Source: Phascolomyces articulosus (lineage: Eukaryota; Mucoromycota; Mucoromycetes; Mucorales; Lichtheimiaceae). From it: a DNA stretch of 64,000 nt. Of this stretch, positions 26,801 through 42,202 are shown piece by piece (position 1 is the first letter of the stretch; the number at the start of each line of letters is the position of its first letter). The translations under genes were made by a program, and so were the position numbers. The stretch spans positions 620,001-684,000 of the forward strand of contig JAIXMP010000006.1 in assembly GCA_025677815.1 (NCBI GenBank), read 5' to 3'. The notes beneath the pieces are model-generated. The model made no database searches and was not told the origin of the DNA. It saw only the letters and a list, made by a program, of their open reading frames with translations.

Positions 26801-29182
26801 TTCCCCCATCGTACACTACAGCAATTGCGTGCACGTATCGATAAAATCAAAGTCATGCCAGCTATTTCAGAGTACATTTTCACTCTCAACAGATTATGGT
26901 CTAACTTTTATGAACAAGGCATAGAAGATGGTGCCTTTGAACGAGAAGCCGAAGAGATTGTTAATTATAACATTCTTGCCAGACTGTCTTATTTAATCCA
27001 ACGATTACAAGATGTGAATGAGTAAGCAAAAATTTGAATATTTTTTCTTCTTCATATTGTGTGGATACATGAAAATAATAATAATAACCTCTACCTTGTT
27101 CCTTTCAATCACTTACTCTAATTATAGGGAAATGGCAAAAGATAACCCATTGCCAACTTCACTGAAAGAACTTCATAGAAACTTCCGAGTTGAACGTACT
27201 ATGAACCCATCTGAAAAAGAGCGTGGTAATATCGAAGACCAGTTCCATCAAAAAGTAACCATGTTGGCAAGGAACCGCGTTCTAATCACGAAGTTCTTGA
27301 CGATGAATTCTACTATCACTACAAAACTGGATTATCCTATTCCGGAAAATGTCGACGAAACAAATCCAAAGCGAAGAATTATTGGGTTATTAAAGATTTT
27401 CTTGCGGGTAAGAGGGACTGATTCCAATTTATTCCGTTTGAGTCCATTCTCTCTCTACATAAATACAGAGTTTATTAACCATGAAGGTGATCTTTATCTT
27501 TTTATACTATAGATGGTGTTATTGACACCGTTTGAAGCGTATGATCCATTCTTTGCTCATGCAGTGATCAATAGCCATCCATCATCGGTTGTAAGTCGTG
27601 CTATTGAAGAAATGAGAAGCTCATACCAAATTGCAAAAACCAAAGGTGAACGATCGATGAGTCGAAAGCTTCCTGCCATGTCTTGGAGTATTTCAAAAAG
27701 GTAAATTGATCTGATCTGCTTTTTCTTTGTTTTATAAAACAAAAGATAAGAGAGGAAAGCGAAAGGTATCCATTGGCTCATGTCTTTTTGTGTCCCATTA
27801 CCATAGATACTTGCATGATATGGCATGCAGTTTACCTGAAAATTTCTTTTTGCAGGCAACCGAATATGAAAAATTTCTTTGTGCACAAGGCAAATCTTTG
27901 TTTATGCCAATTCTTGTGAGCAGTGGTATGATGGGTAGTATACTTGATTTACTTTCTGAAGACAAGGTACGCTATTTTATTTTATTTCGAAACATTAATA
28001 TAACAGATTTTGTTTACTTATCTTGAAAATGAATGGTATAATTCTTTAAAAGCTGGATTTGTATATGGTGGGTGAAGAACACGAACGAGAAAAATATCAA
28101 GAACCTATCCACACAACACGTACTATAGGTATATATCATTATTCTTTTTTTGTTTATTAAACACATAATAACCAAAAGAAAAAAATGGAAATGCTTGTGT
28201 TGTCATGTATTCACTTACTTATCATAGATCAAACCAAGCTCGATTTCAATGTTGGACTTGAAAATATCACTTTTAAGGAAGATCGTGATATGGTTCCAAA
28301 CAAAAAAGCAAACATGGATAACGTCTCACGATCTTCAACATTGACAATGCTCCCGCATAATAGAATGGAAACTGAGTTGAGTGGGTTCTTTAGTAGTCAA
28401 AGCCCTGCTTTACGACCTATATTCAAAGCTATCATGGAATTTTTGGAAAGCGTCAAAGAAGTTGGTGCCACCATTTTTGAAATTAAGGTAAATGTGTTGA
28501 TGTGAATAGATAGTATTCATGTTTTATATTCAAAAGGACTAAATAACCAACATAATGAATTGATTTTTAGGATAAACTTTTGGAAAATTTCCCTGATATC
28601 ACAGATTCAGAAATTCGTAAATATATCGAAATACTTCGAAACACTCATCCACCTTTTATTCATCTTGTCGGTTTTGAATCTTTGCGTTATGTTTGTACCA
28701 ACCATCTTGGAAATTGGGTTGTTCAAACAAGAGGACTTTCCCCATTGACACCATCCTCTGTTGAAGCAACAGAACGTGCAAGAATCATGAATGAAAAGCG
28801 GACAGAATTGATTGATCCTCGATTATGGATTGATTTGAATGGAGCTGTGACAAAGAAACTTTTGGAGGAATGTCTCCAGATTGTTTTCCAACGTGTGATG
28901 GAACGACCTGGTATTTTGGAACGGGATGTTCGACGATTGTTTGAAAATCAATTATCCTATGCTGAAGTCAAAGATCTCTTGGATATGCTTGTTGCAAGAG
29001 GAGCGATCCGTAAGGTTATCATCATATCCACCGGATCTTTGAAAAAGACACTTTTCTCAAAACCACGCAAATATACTAAAGCTGCTCACCCTGATGTTAT
29101 TGATCGCTCTGTACAAACAAGTTATTTTCCCACTCGTGGTTATTTCCGTAAACTTGCACCAAAGTGTGAAACAGAACAATAA
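20821..29182 (+). CDS. transcription factor TFIIIC largest subunit (B-block binding, Tfc3/GTF3C1 type)
   Basis: Binds the B box of tRNA-gene promoters to recruit TFIIIB and RNA polymerase III. Fifteen exons, all phases compatible, give ~2,324 residues: 20821-20878, 20982-21583, 21670-21819, 21932-22092, 22193-22415, 22500-22647, 22735-22949, 23065-26530, 26646-27021, 27128-27407, 27513-27700, 27807-27966, 28053-28128, 28228-28487, 28571-29182. The B-block winged helix lies at ~282-340 (FIMQAGPAGITQANM, then VKVLEQKGAI). A Lys-rich and an acidic tract precede it (~130-215). Exon 8 adds a low-complexity region with three AT-hook cores (RPGRP ~741, RGRPHK ~830, RGRPPK ~865) and a coiled coil (~1243-1275). 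A SANT-like WRSDEDELL motif follows in exon 9, and a helical region ends the protein. Confidence 0.9.
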
Positions 29183-29354
29183 AAAATACCTAATGCTGTT
29201 TCTCTCTCTCTTTATATATGTATTTAATGATTGCGTTGATGTCTATTGAAAAGCACTAGAGGATGGCTTTCATACATAATACACATGCAATATGTAGGGT
29301 CTATTATTTTTGTTATTTGTGCAAAATTTTTATAACAAATATATATATATATTA

Positions 29355-31361
29355 TTAAGGTCTGTAAATAAAATGATGTTGTAATTGAACATCTGTTAAA
29401 TCGTCGCCCTCAACAATGCTGGCATATTGCTTCTTTTGCCGTAACTGATTGTCATTCTGATATGACCAGCCTATGAAAGCGAGCAATAAAATTGTAACAA
29501 TATCTGCAGTAATATAACCTGATAGAGCACTTGAATATCCGGGATATTCATTTTGACGAATCATCAATCCTCCCAGGAAATGGCCTAGCGTGTTTGCCAT
29601 GGTGACAGTCGTTGTATAGAAAATCATTTTGGTTTTTCCTGCCACATTGGACGACACAAGTGCTTGACCTGTTAATGTAGCAAATGTTGTTGGAGTAATA
29701 CATATACCTATGAGTCGAATAATGAATGCCTCGCCTACTGGAATAGCACGTAATAAAACAACACCTAGGGTTGGAATCAACATAAAGAAAGCGTTTGTGT
29801 AGGCTACATGTTTTTTGCACCAGTGGATCCGAGTTGTAGTGAAGATGAAAATCAGGTAGGTGACAATCTCCCACATAGGTCGAGGAACATTCAAAATGAT
29901 TGAGTTCAATTTCTATATAATAAAAACACATATAAAACACTATTAGATTTATCTATTTTCTTTCTCTTACCCTTTAACTTACCTTCCTCACAAAAGAGAG
30001 AAGGAGTTACCGAAAATCCAAGATCTCTAATAAGTTGAGAACTGAAAGTAGCGATGGCCCCATTTGGTAAATTTGAAAGAGCAGTAAGAATAACTAACGA
30101 CCAGTAACGAGTTTCTTTAATAGATTCAAAAATCTGTTCCCATTGGATATTGCTAACATGCAATATATTATTATCTCTTATACGAGCTGAAACAATTTCT
30201 TTTTCTTGCTCTGATAAATTGAATCGTTTGCTATAAGGTGTATCGGGTAAATAAAAGAAAACAACTATGCTAAAGCAAAGTGTGACAGCACCGTATATGA
30301 CCATAGACCTACATAAGTTATAATAGATACCAATATATGTAATAGTAGTTTAGTATTTCTTCTTATAAGTTGGATGGTTATACATATAAAGTCGCGATAA
30401 GATTTTACCAAGCCCAATTCCCACGTCCATGCATGAATTCGGTAACTACATGAAGATACATACATACCAAAAGACATAATTAATTTATGGTGTATATATA
30501 TAAGACTGTATTTTTACACCCAAGCTTACGTACTACCAATTTGCCCAATCCCATATGTGAAAAATGATCCACACATGATTGCAACGCATAAAGAAATATA
30601 AACAAGAGCAAGGTACGTTCCTTGCTCCGATCGTCGATAGTGTGTTTTAATGAATAGAAAAAGGGATGGATAAGTAAATGCTTCAAATGCACCCAGTATA
30701 AATCGACATAAAGCTAGTTGCGTAAAATTGTTGACAAATGCTGTTCCAATGATACTTAAGCTCCAACAAAACATTGCAATGCCCAATACTTTTGAAATAG
30801 GATATTGCTGTAAGCTATAAATCACTATTGTAGCCTATTTATTATAGACGTATCCATTGTAATAGCATTGATTTAATTAATATTAGTCTAGAAATTGTGA
30901 TATAATGTCGTTTATTTATATAGATATACATGGTATCTTTGTGTAAATTATATAAAATATGGTCATATATATTTGTACGTATCGAATAATGTAAATTACC
31001 TGAAAAATCATTTGAGCGAGAAAATAGAGTGATCCTGCTAATCCAAATTCGTCATGTGTAAGGTTTACGTCGTTATATATACCAAGCATCGCGGAATAGT
31101 TTAATGTCATTTTATCCAGTTGCTATGAAAGTATATCATTCCTTAGTTTTAAGATGTATACACTAAAAAATAGAATGATTATAATGTTGCTTTGATAATA
31201 CGCGTTAAATATTATATAATTACCTGGAAAAACATGATGAGGAGCATAAAAGGGACTGCCACACGGTTGATTTTTCGAATCACTTTGTTTTCTTGTTGTA
31301 TGGATGGTTCATATTTGATAGTTTCCTCCATTTTTTCCTTTTGTTTATTATCAATACTCAT
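29355..31361 (-). CDS. MFS transporter, Dal5-like anion:cation symporter family
   Basis: Predicted 12-helix plasma-membrane permease of 487 residues. Exons in transcript order: 31361-31224, 31122-31000, 30834-30530, 30505-30464, 30308-30011, 29912-29355; phases sum correctly. The start is the ATG of MSIDNKQKEK; an upstream in-frame extension is not needed. Diagnostic stretches are the N-terminal KINRVAVPFMLLIMF, the early helix QYPISKVLGIAMFCWSL, the FFYLPDTP segment at the end of helix 6, and LGFSKLNSIILNVP across the last junction, typical of allantoate/tartrate-type ACS permeases. Substrate cannot be read from sequence; small organic anions or ureides are likely. The 42-nt fourth exon is the least certain part. 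Confidence 0.88.
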
Positions 31362-31743
31362 GATGGAAAGGAAAAGAGAGAAAGAATACCAAATTTTTGC
31401 TCCGACGTAATTTTTTAGGAAAATAAAGAGGGAGGTGATGAATGACTGTACATGCTCATGCATGTTGAGTGCATGAACTTTTCCACCAGTTAATGGTCTT
31501 ATGTCCCAGATTAAAAATATAAAAATATGGTATTATGTATAGATAGGCAGACAAAAAGAGAGAGAAGATTGGTATAATAACATTTTATATTTTACATTGC
31601 TCAATGGAGTTTTTTTTTTTTTTTTGGTATAAGAATAATAAATAAAAGAAAACGTGTACCGGTTTTTTATGATTATGGTATGATCAAGATCATCCAATAT
31701 ATCCAGGCACACGCAGCCTTATGACAAAAAAGACACTGTTTTT

Positions 31744-32567
31744 CTATTCCTCTGATCGAAGTTGATCCAATTCATTCTGTAAAGCCAACCGTTTTTGGGT
31801 CTCCTCTTCTAATTGTTTTTCCACCTTTGCAAAAGCAATCTTGATTTCTTGCAACTCGTCGGAAATCGTCTCTTCCGTCTCTTGGTTAGCATAAGACATG
31901 CTAAGAACAGTTGCTTCCACAATTCTTACTACACGCCAGAGACGGAAAATGATCAAAAGTTCGGCTACTTCTCGTTCCTTGCCATGTAGTACAATATCGA
32001 ATACAAATGTAGCCACCACCACTATAAAACATTAAGTTATATGTTCATTTATTGATATCTAGGTAACAGATCTACCATTAAATGATAAGGTCGATCGGGA
32101 TTTTCTTCCTCCGCTCCTTTTCCTCCCCTCGTCCGACCAATCTATCCCATGTTTTAAGGATACTTACCAACAAGATCCAAAATATGGAACTTCCAGTGAG
32201 GGAAACCAGGCAAATAATATTTAGGACCAAATGCAATAAATGCAAGTGTCAATTCGAGCAAGAAAATACAAGTGACTGCTTGACTCACGACGTCTGCCAC
32301 CTCAATCAAAAACTTGACCCACTCATTAGGAGATCCTCCCATTTGGCATTCATGGAAAAACGTATAAATAATTTGAAACAAGACACATGTTGCGTCCAAC
32401 AATGTCAAAAAGACAATGGTCAAGTGAACCTTTTCCTTTTCAATGAATTCACCAAGTTGGACGCGCCATGCGGCACGTTCGTCCTCCTTGTTCTCGATTG
32501 AGATAGCTTGGTCTTGAAGCAATGGAGTAGAAGAATCCTCAGCAGGGACTGATCCGTAAGAAGTCAT
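31744..32567 (-). CDS. voltage-gated proton channel, Hv1 type
   Basis: Predicted proton-selective voltage-sensor-only channel of 225 residues. Exons 32567-32168 and 32021-31744 (intron 146 nt). S1 carries the selectivity-type aspartate in VFLTLLDATCV; S2 is FLLELTLAFIAFG; S3 reads WKFHILDLVVVVATFVFD, formed across the splice junction. S4 is FRLWRVVRIVEA, matching the RLWRVxRI signature of Hv1 with three arginines. A C-terminal coiled coil (~180-222, heptads of I/L/V with many Glu/Lys) would dimerise the channel as in animal Hv1. There is no pore domain. The role is proton extrusion across the plasma or vacuolar membrane. Confidence 0.93.
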
Positions 32568-32885
32568 TTTTTTGTCTTGTTTTGACGGAAAAGAGAGAAA
32601 GGAAAAAGGATTTACAATACATTATCTGCCAAGCAACGGGTTTAGGAGGCTGAGAGAGATTGGATTGTTACACGACGCTAGAGTAACATATTAAGATACA
32701 CTTTTATATTATCCATTTTAAGTAGTTTTTCCAATAGAAGTGTAAATGGAAAATTGTTTATAAATGCGTAATATGTAATGTGTAATGGTACATTTTCTTT
32801 ATTATCTAAATATTATGCTAAAAAAATGAAGATTAGAAACAAGAAATTAGAAAAAGATGCTATGCAAAAAAAAGAGAAAAGAGGA

Positions 32886-35406
<2,521 letters not shown>

Positions 35407-35664
35407 GGCCAAACAAATAATAGAGTATTAAAAGTAAAAATAGGTGTCAAAACCACAGATTTTTTTTTTTCAAATTTAACCATCATGCAGTAAAAAATCC
35501 AGCAATAATGAAGAACGACCGTCACTTATCAGTTTCCGCCACTGAAATTCTATTTCCAGGAACCTATTATAATAATCGCGTAAATCGCGTATTGAGAACG
35601 CGAAATATTCTTTTTTTTTCCCTTCCACGTAACTCAAGTATTTTGCCAAAAAAGAAAAGTTACA

Positions 35665-38456
35665 ATGAGTGAACAAGAATTGGCTCAAACATTTAGTCTT
35701 GATATAAAGAAACATAATTCCATATTAATTGAGTGTAAGATACATTCTCTGAAAGTTAATATTTTTATTATTTTTGTTTTTAAGTCAGTTATAGAAAACT
35801 AATTTGTTTTGATACATATATTAGTGGCATCATTGTGCCGGATCTATAACTTGTCAGCTCAAGACATAAAGTTCAAATGGGAAGCATTCACATTAAATTT
35901 GGGTTCTGGTGTCTTACAGCCTACAGTAGAACTTATTCGTCAATTGAAAACCAATCTTCAACGTGAATTCGAACAGAGTTTGCAACAGCAACAACACCAA
36001 CCATCAGGAACCCAACAAAATAATGATCGTAAAACGAAATCGAACGTGGGTTTTGATATATCTGAATATACCATGGATACAGACGATGGAGACATACTTG
36101 AAAGCTTGTAACGTATTTTTATTATTATTATTGTTATCCATATTAATTCTTTATACACACCCATGCGAACTAACTCGGCATATTGGTATGATCACAGTAT
36201 GTCACGTCTTGTTCAAGATAAACGTGGAACTACAACCGAGGCATTACGAGTCAGTGAACCTATGGAAGTGAATAAAACATCAAGCTTGTAAGTAATGATA
36301 GTAATAAGAAGAGTGATCTTGGATAGCATATTGTTTATTGTTAACCCTTGTTCAATTTATATCATTATTCAAAAAAAAAAAGGTCTCAAGAACCTCTGAC
36401 CGAAGCGACACCTTTCAAAGCTATCAACGCAGTTGAAAATTCATATAACAATACATTATCCTTACGTGGACCTGTTGATACAAAAGTAAAACGAACAAAT
36501 GTTAATTTAGTACGACCTTCCGTAAAGGAGTATCGTTATATGTTTGAAAAAATCAAAGATCGTGCAGATGGTAAGAATTTTGATTTTTTTCTCTAAAAGG
36601 GTGGATATGCATTGGATAAAAGAGATCGTTAATTTGGAAATATAAATATATATTACAATTAGTGTTGGATGAACAAATTGAATATTTATCAGAGTTTATT
36701 CAAAAAGAAAATGAGCAACAATTTGTAAACCCTACACGACCAAATCAGGTAAAAACAAACAAAAAGAACAATGATTATATTGAGGTTTTGTAAAAGTACA
36801 AAAGGTGATTTCGAATATGAAAGAATTAATATTGATTTATTATTTTAGGAACAAATTTTGGCTGTGGGTCGTATTTGTTGTGATGCTGCAGAAGGAAAAT
36901 TAAATGATAAATCTGTCATGCTGGAAACTTCGCGTGATATAGGCATGGGTAAACGTATTCGATTGGATCTTGGAAAAGTACAAAATTATGCATTATTTCC
37001 TGGTCAGGTATATATATCAATATTTTTATATTATATGATATAGAAGAGATGTGTATCTAACAGGGACAATCTCCATCCATGTGTTGGATTCAACTAAAAC
37101 ACCAAAATATTCAGATCGTAGGTGTAGAAGGAACCAATAATACTGGAAAAGTGCTTGCTGTAGATAGAATTTTGTTGGTAATGACAACGAAACGTTTGGA
37201 TAAATATATATATATATATATTGGATGACTGTGATGGTATTGATAGAATCTTTGGTTTTTTAATACGATATTTCATTTATTTTTTTATTGTTGTTAGCCA
37301 CAAATGCCTGCAGCCTTAGAACGAACAGCTAATAACATTGATGGATACAACCAGCTTCAACAAGGCAAGCCTATTGAAATTATTGTAGCTGCCGGGCCTT
37401 ATACGTTAGATGGTGACTTGTCATATCAACCATTGGAAGAATTGTTGAAGGCGTGTGCTAAACAAAGACCTGATGTGATTATATTGGTAATATTGGAAAT
37501 ATATCTACACATCTTTTGATATGAATTATATGAGTATATGATATACTCATTTTTTTTTTACTTATGTGTGAAATAGTTGGGTCCCTTTGTATCTGAACAT
37601 CATCCAAGCTTCCTAAATGGTTCTATTGATGCTCTCCCTGAAGATATTTACCAAGAGCGAGTTGCCACCAAATTATCTAGATTAACACAAGAATGTGTTG
37701 GTACGCGTGTCATGATTTTACCACATGCTGATGATGTTATCCATCAATACCCTGTATTTCCTCAACCTAGTTTACCTTCACAATCACTTGGATTATCAGG
37801 CGTCGAAACTCTAAGCAATCCAGCAACAATTGATATAAATGGAACAGCAATTGCTATTGGTAATATTGATATCAGCAAACATTTAAGCAGAGAAGAAATT
37901 GCAAAGTATGTTGTGTATAATGAAATATGAAAAAAAGCACGAAAAGATGGGAAAAAACAGTGATCCTAAGCTTGTCTTTTTTTTATAGGAGCAACTCGGA
38001 TCGATTAGCAAGGTTATCTAGTCATGTTTTACAGCAACATAGGTAAATAACAAAGGATTTTTTGAGGTTTCACTTTTGTAGAACGAAAAAAACTCACTTT
38101 AGTATCCATAGTTTCTATCCACTGTTTCCAGCAGCACCTACCGATAGTATAGATGCTGAGCAAATAGCAGAAATCCAAATACCAATCAAGCCTGATATTC
38201 TTATTATGCCATCACAACTCAAGCACTCTATAAAAGTATGTATTTTTTCTTCATTTGATTTGTTATTCTTTTACAACGCAAAATTTTAACTATCTTCTCT
38301 CTTTAGTCAGTAGATCAAGTACTATGTGTTAATCCTGGCCAGCTGTCTCGGCGACAAGCAGCAGGGACCTATGTTCGATTTACCATCCATGGCAAGCCCG
38401 ATCTTGTAGAAAGCAAAATATTGGAACGAGCACGCGTAGATTTAATCAAATTGTAA
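35665..38456 (+). CDS. DNA polymerase alpha-primase subunit B (Pol12/POLA2)
   Basis: Regulatory B subunit of the replicative primase-polymerase, nuclear, ~594 residues. Twelve exons: 35665-35734, 35825-36107, 36198-36287, 36383-36570, 36663-36748, 36849-37007, 37115-37177, 37298-37486, 37577-37905, 37989-38042, 38112-38235, 38307-38456; total divisible by three. An N-terminal helical domain is followed by a linker. The OB-fold region contains LFPGQ joined to IVGVEGTN across a splice junction, as in the family. The inactive phosphoesterase domain shows VAAGPYTLDGDL, LGPFVSEHHP, SFYPLFPAAPT and, near the end, CVNPGQLSRRQAAGTY. The short first exon (MSEQELAQTF) is supported by frame only. Divergent from PRMT3, with starts about 260 bp apart. 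Confidence 0.93.
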
Positions 38457-39346
38457 TATAGAGAATCATATATTTTTTCATTATAAATAAAACTAATATC
38501 AGCAACAAAATAATAGTATGTAAACATTGTACATTCAACAACCATGTGTTACTAAAAAGCTTGTCAATCAATTTTTTTTAAAAGCCAACTTTATTTTGAA
38601 AAAAATCTTTCACTAAAACTAGAATATTCGTTTCCAAACAAATACACAAAACGTATAAACACGTATTGTCCTAATTATTTATATAGCAAATTGAATAGGT
38701 TAGCTTCACTTGCTATTTTCAAAAGAACTATCAAAAAATATCACTGACAAGAATATAATCAGACATTCTGCAGTATCCACAGCCAGTGAGGATGGAGAGG
38801 GTTCACCTTCAGCGCTCGTAGACAAAGAAAGCTTCTCCATATGTGCCCCCACTTAAGACATGAACAGAAAGGCTCATCATTTACAAACGATATATTCTTC
38901 TCATCCATATTAATAAAAATATATAGATACTTGCCTTATTGAAAAAAAAAATTATAGGAAACGCGTGGAAATGGGAAGAAAAACAACAAAATAATATGTC
39001 GGGGCAAAACATCTTATAAAAAAATATTTTTTCGAGTCACATATAAGTATTCCGCCATTTGCCGCTGGAAGGTCTCTTGATGGCTTTAGCTAAAAGTCAT
39101 TGAAATAAAATAAGATCCATGATAATATGATTTCTTTTTCTTTTAATAAGATAAAATATATTAATCCAATGTTATAAACACAAAGAAATGATTCATATGA
39201 ATACAATGTTTGACTATTTTATGGTATATAATAAAGATACACTTGTATTCGAAAGTAGTAAAAATTTCTAGTCACAAAAAGTATAAGTAACGAAAATACG
39301 CAGCTCTATTTTATTATCAGTGTTGAACCTTTTTTTTCGTGTCAAA
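38457..39346. other. intergenic; small GC-richer patch, no assigned gene
   Basis: Mostly AT-rich. Two patches, about 38765-38860 and 39045-39095, are less AT-rich than their surroundings. On the minus strand they hold short open frames next to AG acceptors: 22-49 codons in the first, 16 codons after a TAG in the second. They could belong to a short unannotated transcript or a relic, but I recognise no family and cannot build a start-to-stop gene. Confidence 0.35.
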
Positions 39347-40570
39347 ATGGAGATATACGATCCTGAACTCTATTTAACTGATCTTGATTTTGATAATGGC
39401 CTCGATGAAGACGAATATGAAGTTGAAAAGATATTAAAACATAGGCGTGTTATTCATGAAGGGGTAAATTCAAAAATAAAACAATTCTGCGTATTTCTTA
39501 ATGCTTATTTTAAACGCGTTCCTCCATTTTGTTTGTTTTTACAGAAACGAATATTGGAATATTATATTAAATGGAAAGGATTTGATGATAATTGGAATAC
39601 ATGGGAACCAGAAGATGGAGTGTATGTTTCATAATTATAGTGCCTGCGGAATAGATGACAGGTTTTTTTTTTCTGATACGAAAAATTGAATATTTTATTT
39701 TAGAAATAATGCAAAAGCACTCGTTCACGAATATTGGAGTAGTAGAAGTACTGGCCGTCGCAAAAGAAAATCAGTAGCACTACCATTATCATTACCACAA
39801 CTAGAACAACAATCAACAACAACTACAGATACCCGAAAACGATCGAAATTATATGATGAGGACGACGAACCAAGTGAAGATGAAGGACAAAAACGTATTA
39901 GAAAGTTGGAGAAGCCAGTAAAAAGGGTGACTTATGTATCACAACAACCACAAGAAAAAAATGTCTCAGAAAGAGATGTTGATGAAAACTACTACAGTGA
40001 TAATGAAGAAGAACAAGAAAAAGAGAAAGAGAAAAACGCATCATCGATTGATACTTCTGTGAACAGATCATCGTCCATTGTTTCAAATAATGAAGAGGAT
40101 ACCCTTGTTGATGTTTCTGCACCACCCTCAAGTTCAGAATGGATGGACGAAAATGATGAAGTGATTGTTGATTTGGATTTTCGATCTGATTTATCATGGG
40201 ATTGGAAAACAAATATACGTGGTGTTGAAGCAATTACTCAAGAAGGTCCTGTTTTATATGGAATTGTGCGATGGTATGTCCATGAAAATCTGCAATTCGA
40301 TGGATCATACAAATTCAATATCACCGGTAATTAATGAAAAAATAATCAATAGGATTGATGGCGCATTAGCTATGTATCCAACAGATTTAATACGACGTCG
40401 ATGTTGTCAAAAGGTAAAAGGAAAAATATAGGACTGAAGAACAAAAATAAGGGACCAAGTTTTATATAAAATGATTTATATATCTTTTATCCGTTTATCT
40501 TGCTTATGTTATATAGTTAATTGATTTTTATGAAAGAAAGCTTGAATTTGAACAACAGAATCCAGCTTAA
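39347..40570 (+). CDS. HP1-like heterochromatin protein (chromodomain + chromoshadow)
   Basis: Likely reader of methylated histone H3K9, 292 residues. Exons 39347-39463, 39545-39621, 39704-40273, 40353-40413, 40517-40570. Chromodomain at ~24-75: DEYEVEKILKHR, then ILEYYIKWKGFDDNWNTWEP, with the aromatic cage positions Y, W and W visible. A long acidic, Ser-rich linker follows. The chromoshadow domain is assembled across the last two introns: NIRGVEAI, LYGIVRW, IDGALAMYPTDLI, then LIDFYERKLEF. The intron at 40274-40352 (79 nt, GTATGT donor) was chosen over simple read-through because it restores the chromoshadow frame. Family members dimerise through this domain and silence repeats. Confidence 0.88.
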
Positions 40571-40739
40571 AGCAATAGTTCTCATTTGCAATTCAGAATT
40601 ACTAATGTGATATTTCACAACGATTTTCCCACAAACAACTTTAAAATTTGTAACAAAGTAGCAGTTATTTTCTCTTCATTTTTCTTTTCTCTCTTTTATT
40701 TTTTTTATTCTTGTTCAATCAAATAATTACAATAATAAA

Positions 40740-42202
40740 ATGGATATCAAGAATTTGTTTAGCGTAAAAGATAAGGTACATTTTTGCCTCACTTGAATGA
40801 TGCGTTTTTGTTCGCTTTTTTTTATACGAATAGTGTTCCTCAATCCTGTACATTCTTTTTTTTAGGTGGTACTTGTCACTGGTGGTTCCAGAGGTATCGG
40901 TGAAATGATTGCTACAGTATGTGCCTGTTTTATTCTTTCTTTTGTGAAATTTATTTCATTTATTTTCTCACATTGTTCTTTCTTAAACCGTAGGGGTAAG
41001 ACGAATAGGCCAAATTATGAAACAACAGTAAAATCGATTATTCATTCACGTAGAATAAAATATAACCAATTTTGTATTTTTTATATATTGCGCATGATAA
41101 TAGTTATGTGAGTGCTGGTGCCAAAGTTTATATTTCCAGCCGAAGTGCTGAAGCCTGTGAACAAGTAGCAAAAGCTCTTTCTGCTCAGGGCCCTGGTACC
41201 TGTGTTGGTATTCCAGCAGATTTACAGAAATTAGAAGAAGTCCAACGTCTTGTTGCAGAAATCTCCAAACGCGAAACTCGTAATGTTACCACTTTTTCTT
41301 TTATTTATTTGTTATCATTAATTGTTGTCAAGACGATGAAACTATTACCAAATACGATGCATTTTATTTTAACCTGTCAGTATTTTTTTTTTATTTGTAA
41401 ATTTATAGACTTGGATGTGTTAGTCAACAATGCAGGTTTGTTCTTTTTTATTAATTTATATTTATAAAATATTTGGTGGATTTATAACTTGGGTGTATTC
41501 ATAGATTATCCTTTTTATGTTTCTTTTATTAGGTGCTAACTGGGCTGAAGATTTTGACACATTCCCTGATTCTGCCTTTGAAAAGGTCATTAACCTTAAT
41601 TTGAAGCGTGTTTTTTCTTTGACACAGGCGTAAGTGCTATTTTTTTTATTTATTAATTAAAATAGCAATTATTGTTTGGGAGGAAAAAGGAATCTAAATA
41701 TGATTATTATATTGTGTTAATTATAGTTGCATGCCTTTGTTGACAGCCAAGTCAAGTGTTGATAGACCCTCATCTGTTATTAACATCGGTTCAATTGATG
41801 GCTTCCGAGTAAGTAATAACCATATATATATTCTGCAACTATTTCGTCTCTGCTACTTTCTTTTATTAACTCCATATAAAATAGGCTGCACCGCAAATGA
41901 CATTTGCATACACATCTGCAAAGGCTGGTCTTCACCACCTAACCCGACATATGGCCGGCAAACTTGGTGAAAGAGGTGTTATTTTCAATTCAATTGCTCC
42001 TGGTGCTTTCCAATCCAAGATGATGAAAGCTACTTTGGAACAGTTTGGTGATTCTATTCGTGCAAAGATCCCCATTGGACGTATCGGTACTCCCGAAGAT
42101 GTTGCTGGTACTTGTATTTATTTATCATCCCGCGCTGGCCAATATACTAATGGTGCCACTATTGTCATTGATGGTGGATCGCTTTGCTTTAGTAAAATGT
42201 AA
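40740..42202 (+). CDS. short-chain dehydrogenase/reductase, tandem copy 1 (RhlG-like)
   Basis: NAD(P)-dependent oxidoreductase of 262 residues. Exons 40740-40775, 40866-40916, 40994-40995 (2-nt micro-exon), 41104-41279, 41409-41435, 41533-41629, 41727-41808, 41885-42202. Motifs: TGGSRGIG (cofactor), LDVLVNNAG, INIGS with the catalytic serine, and YTSAK with the catalytic Tyr/Lys. It resembles 3-oxoacyl-ACP-reductase-like SDRs of the RhlG kind; the substrate is unknown. The 2-nt exon GG between a YAG acceptor and a GTAAG donor is needed to join ...MIAT to GYVSAGAKV in frame. This reproduces the alignment with the downstream paralogue (TGFVAHGAKV), which has no intron there. Without it the gene is frameshifted, so a sequencing error or pseudogene is the alternative. 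Confidence 0.88.

Noticed and set aside
37008..37114. Using the CAG at 37061-37064 as the acceptor in the POLA2 gene
   Set aside because: It would insert a stretch absent from the family. The later CAG at 37114 joins PGQ directly to IVGVEGTN, as expected.
40274..40352. Stop codon at 40332-40334 as the end of the HP1-like protein
   Set aside because: A 79-nt intron with a GTATGT donor removes it and rebuilds a good chromoshadow domain.
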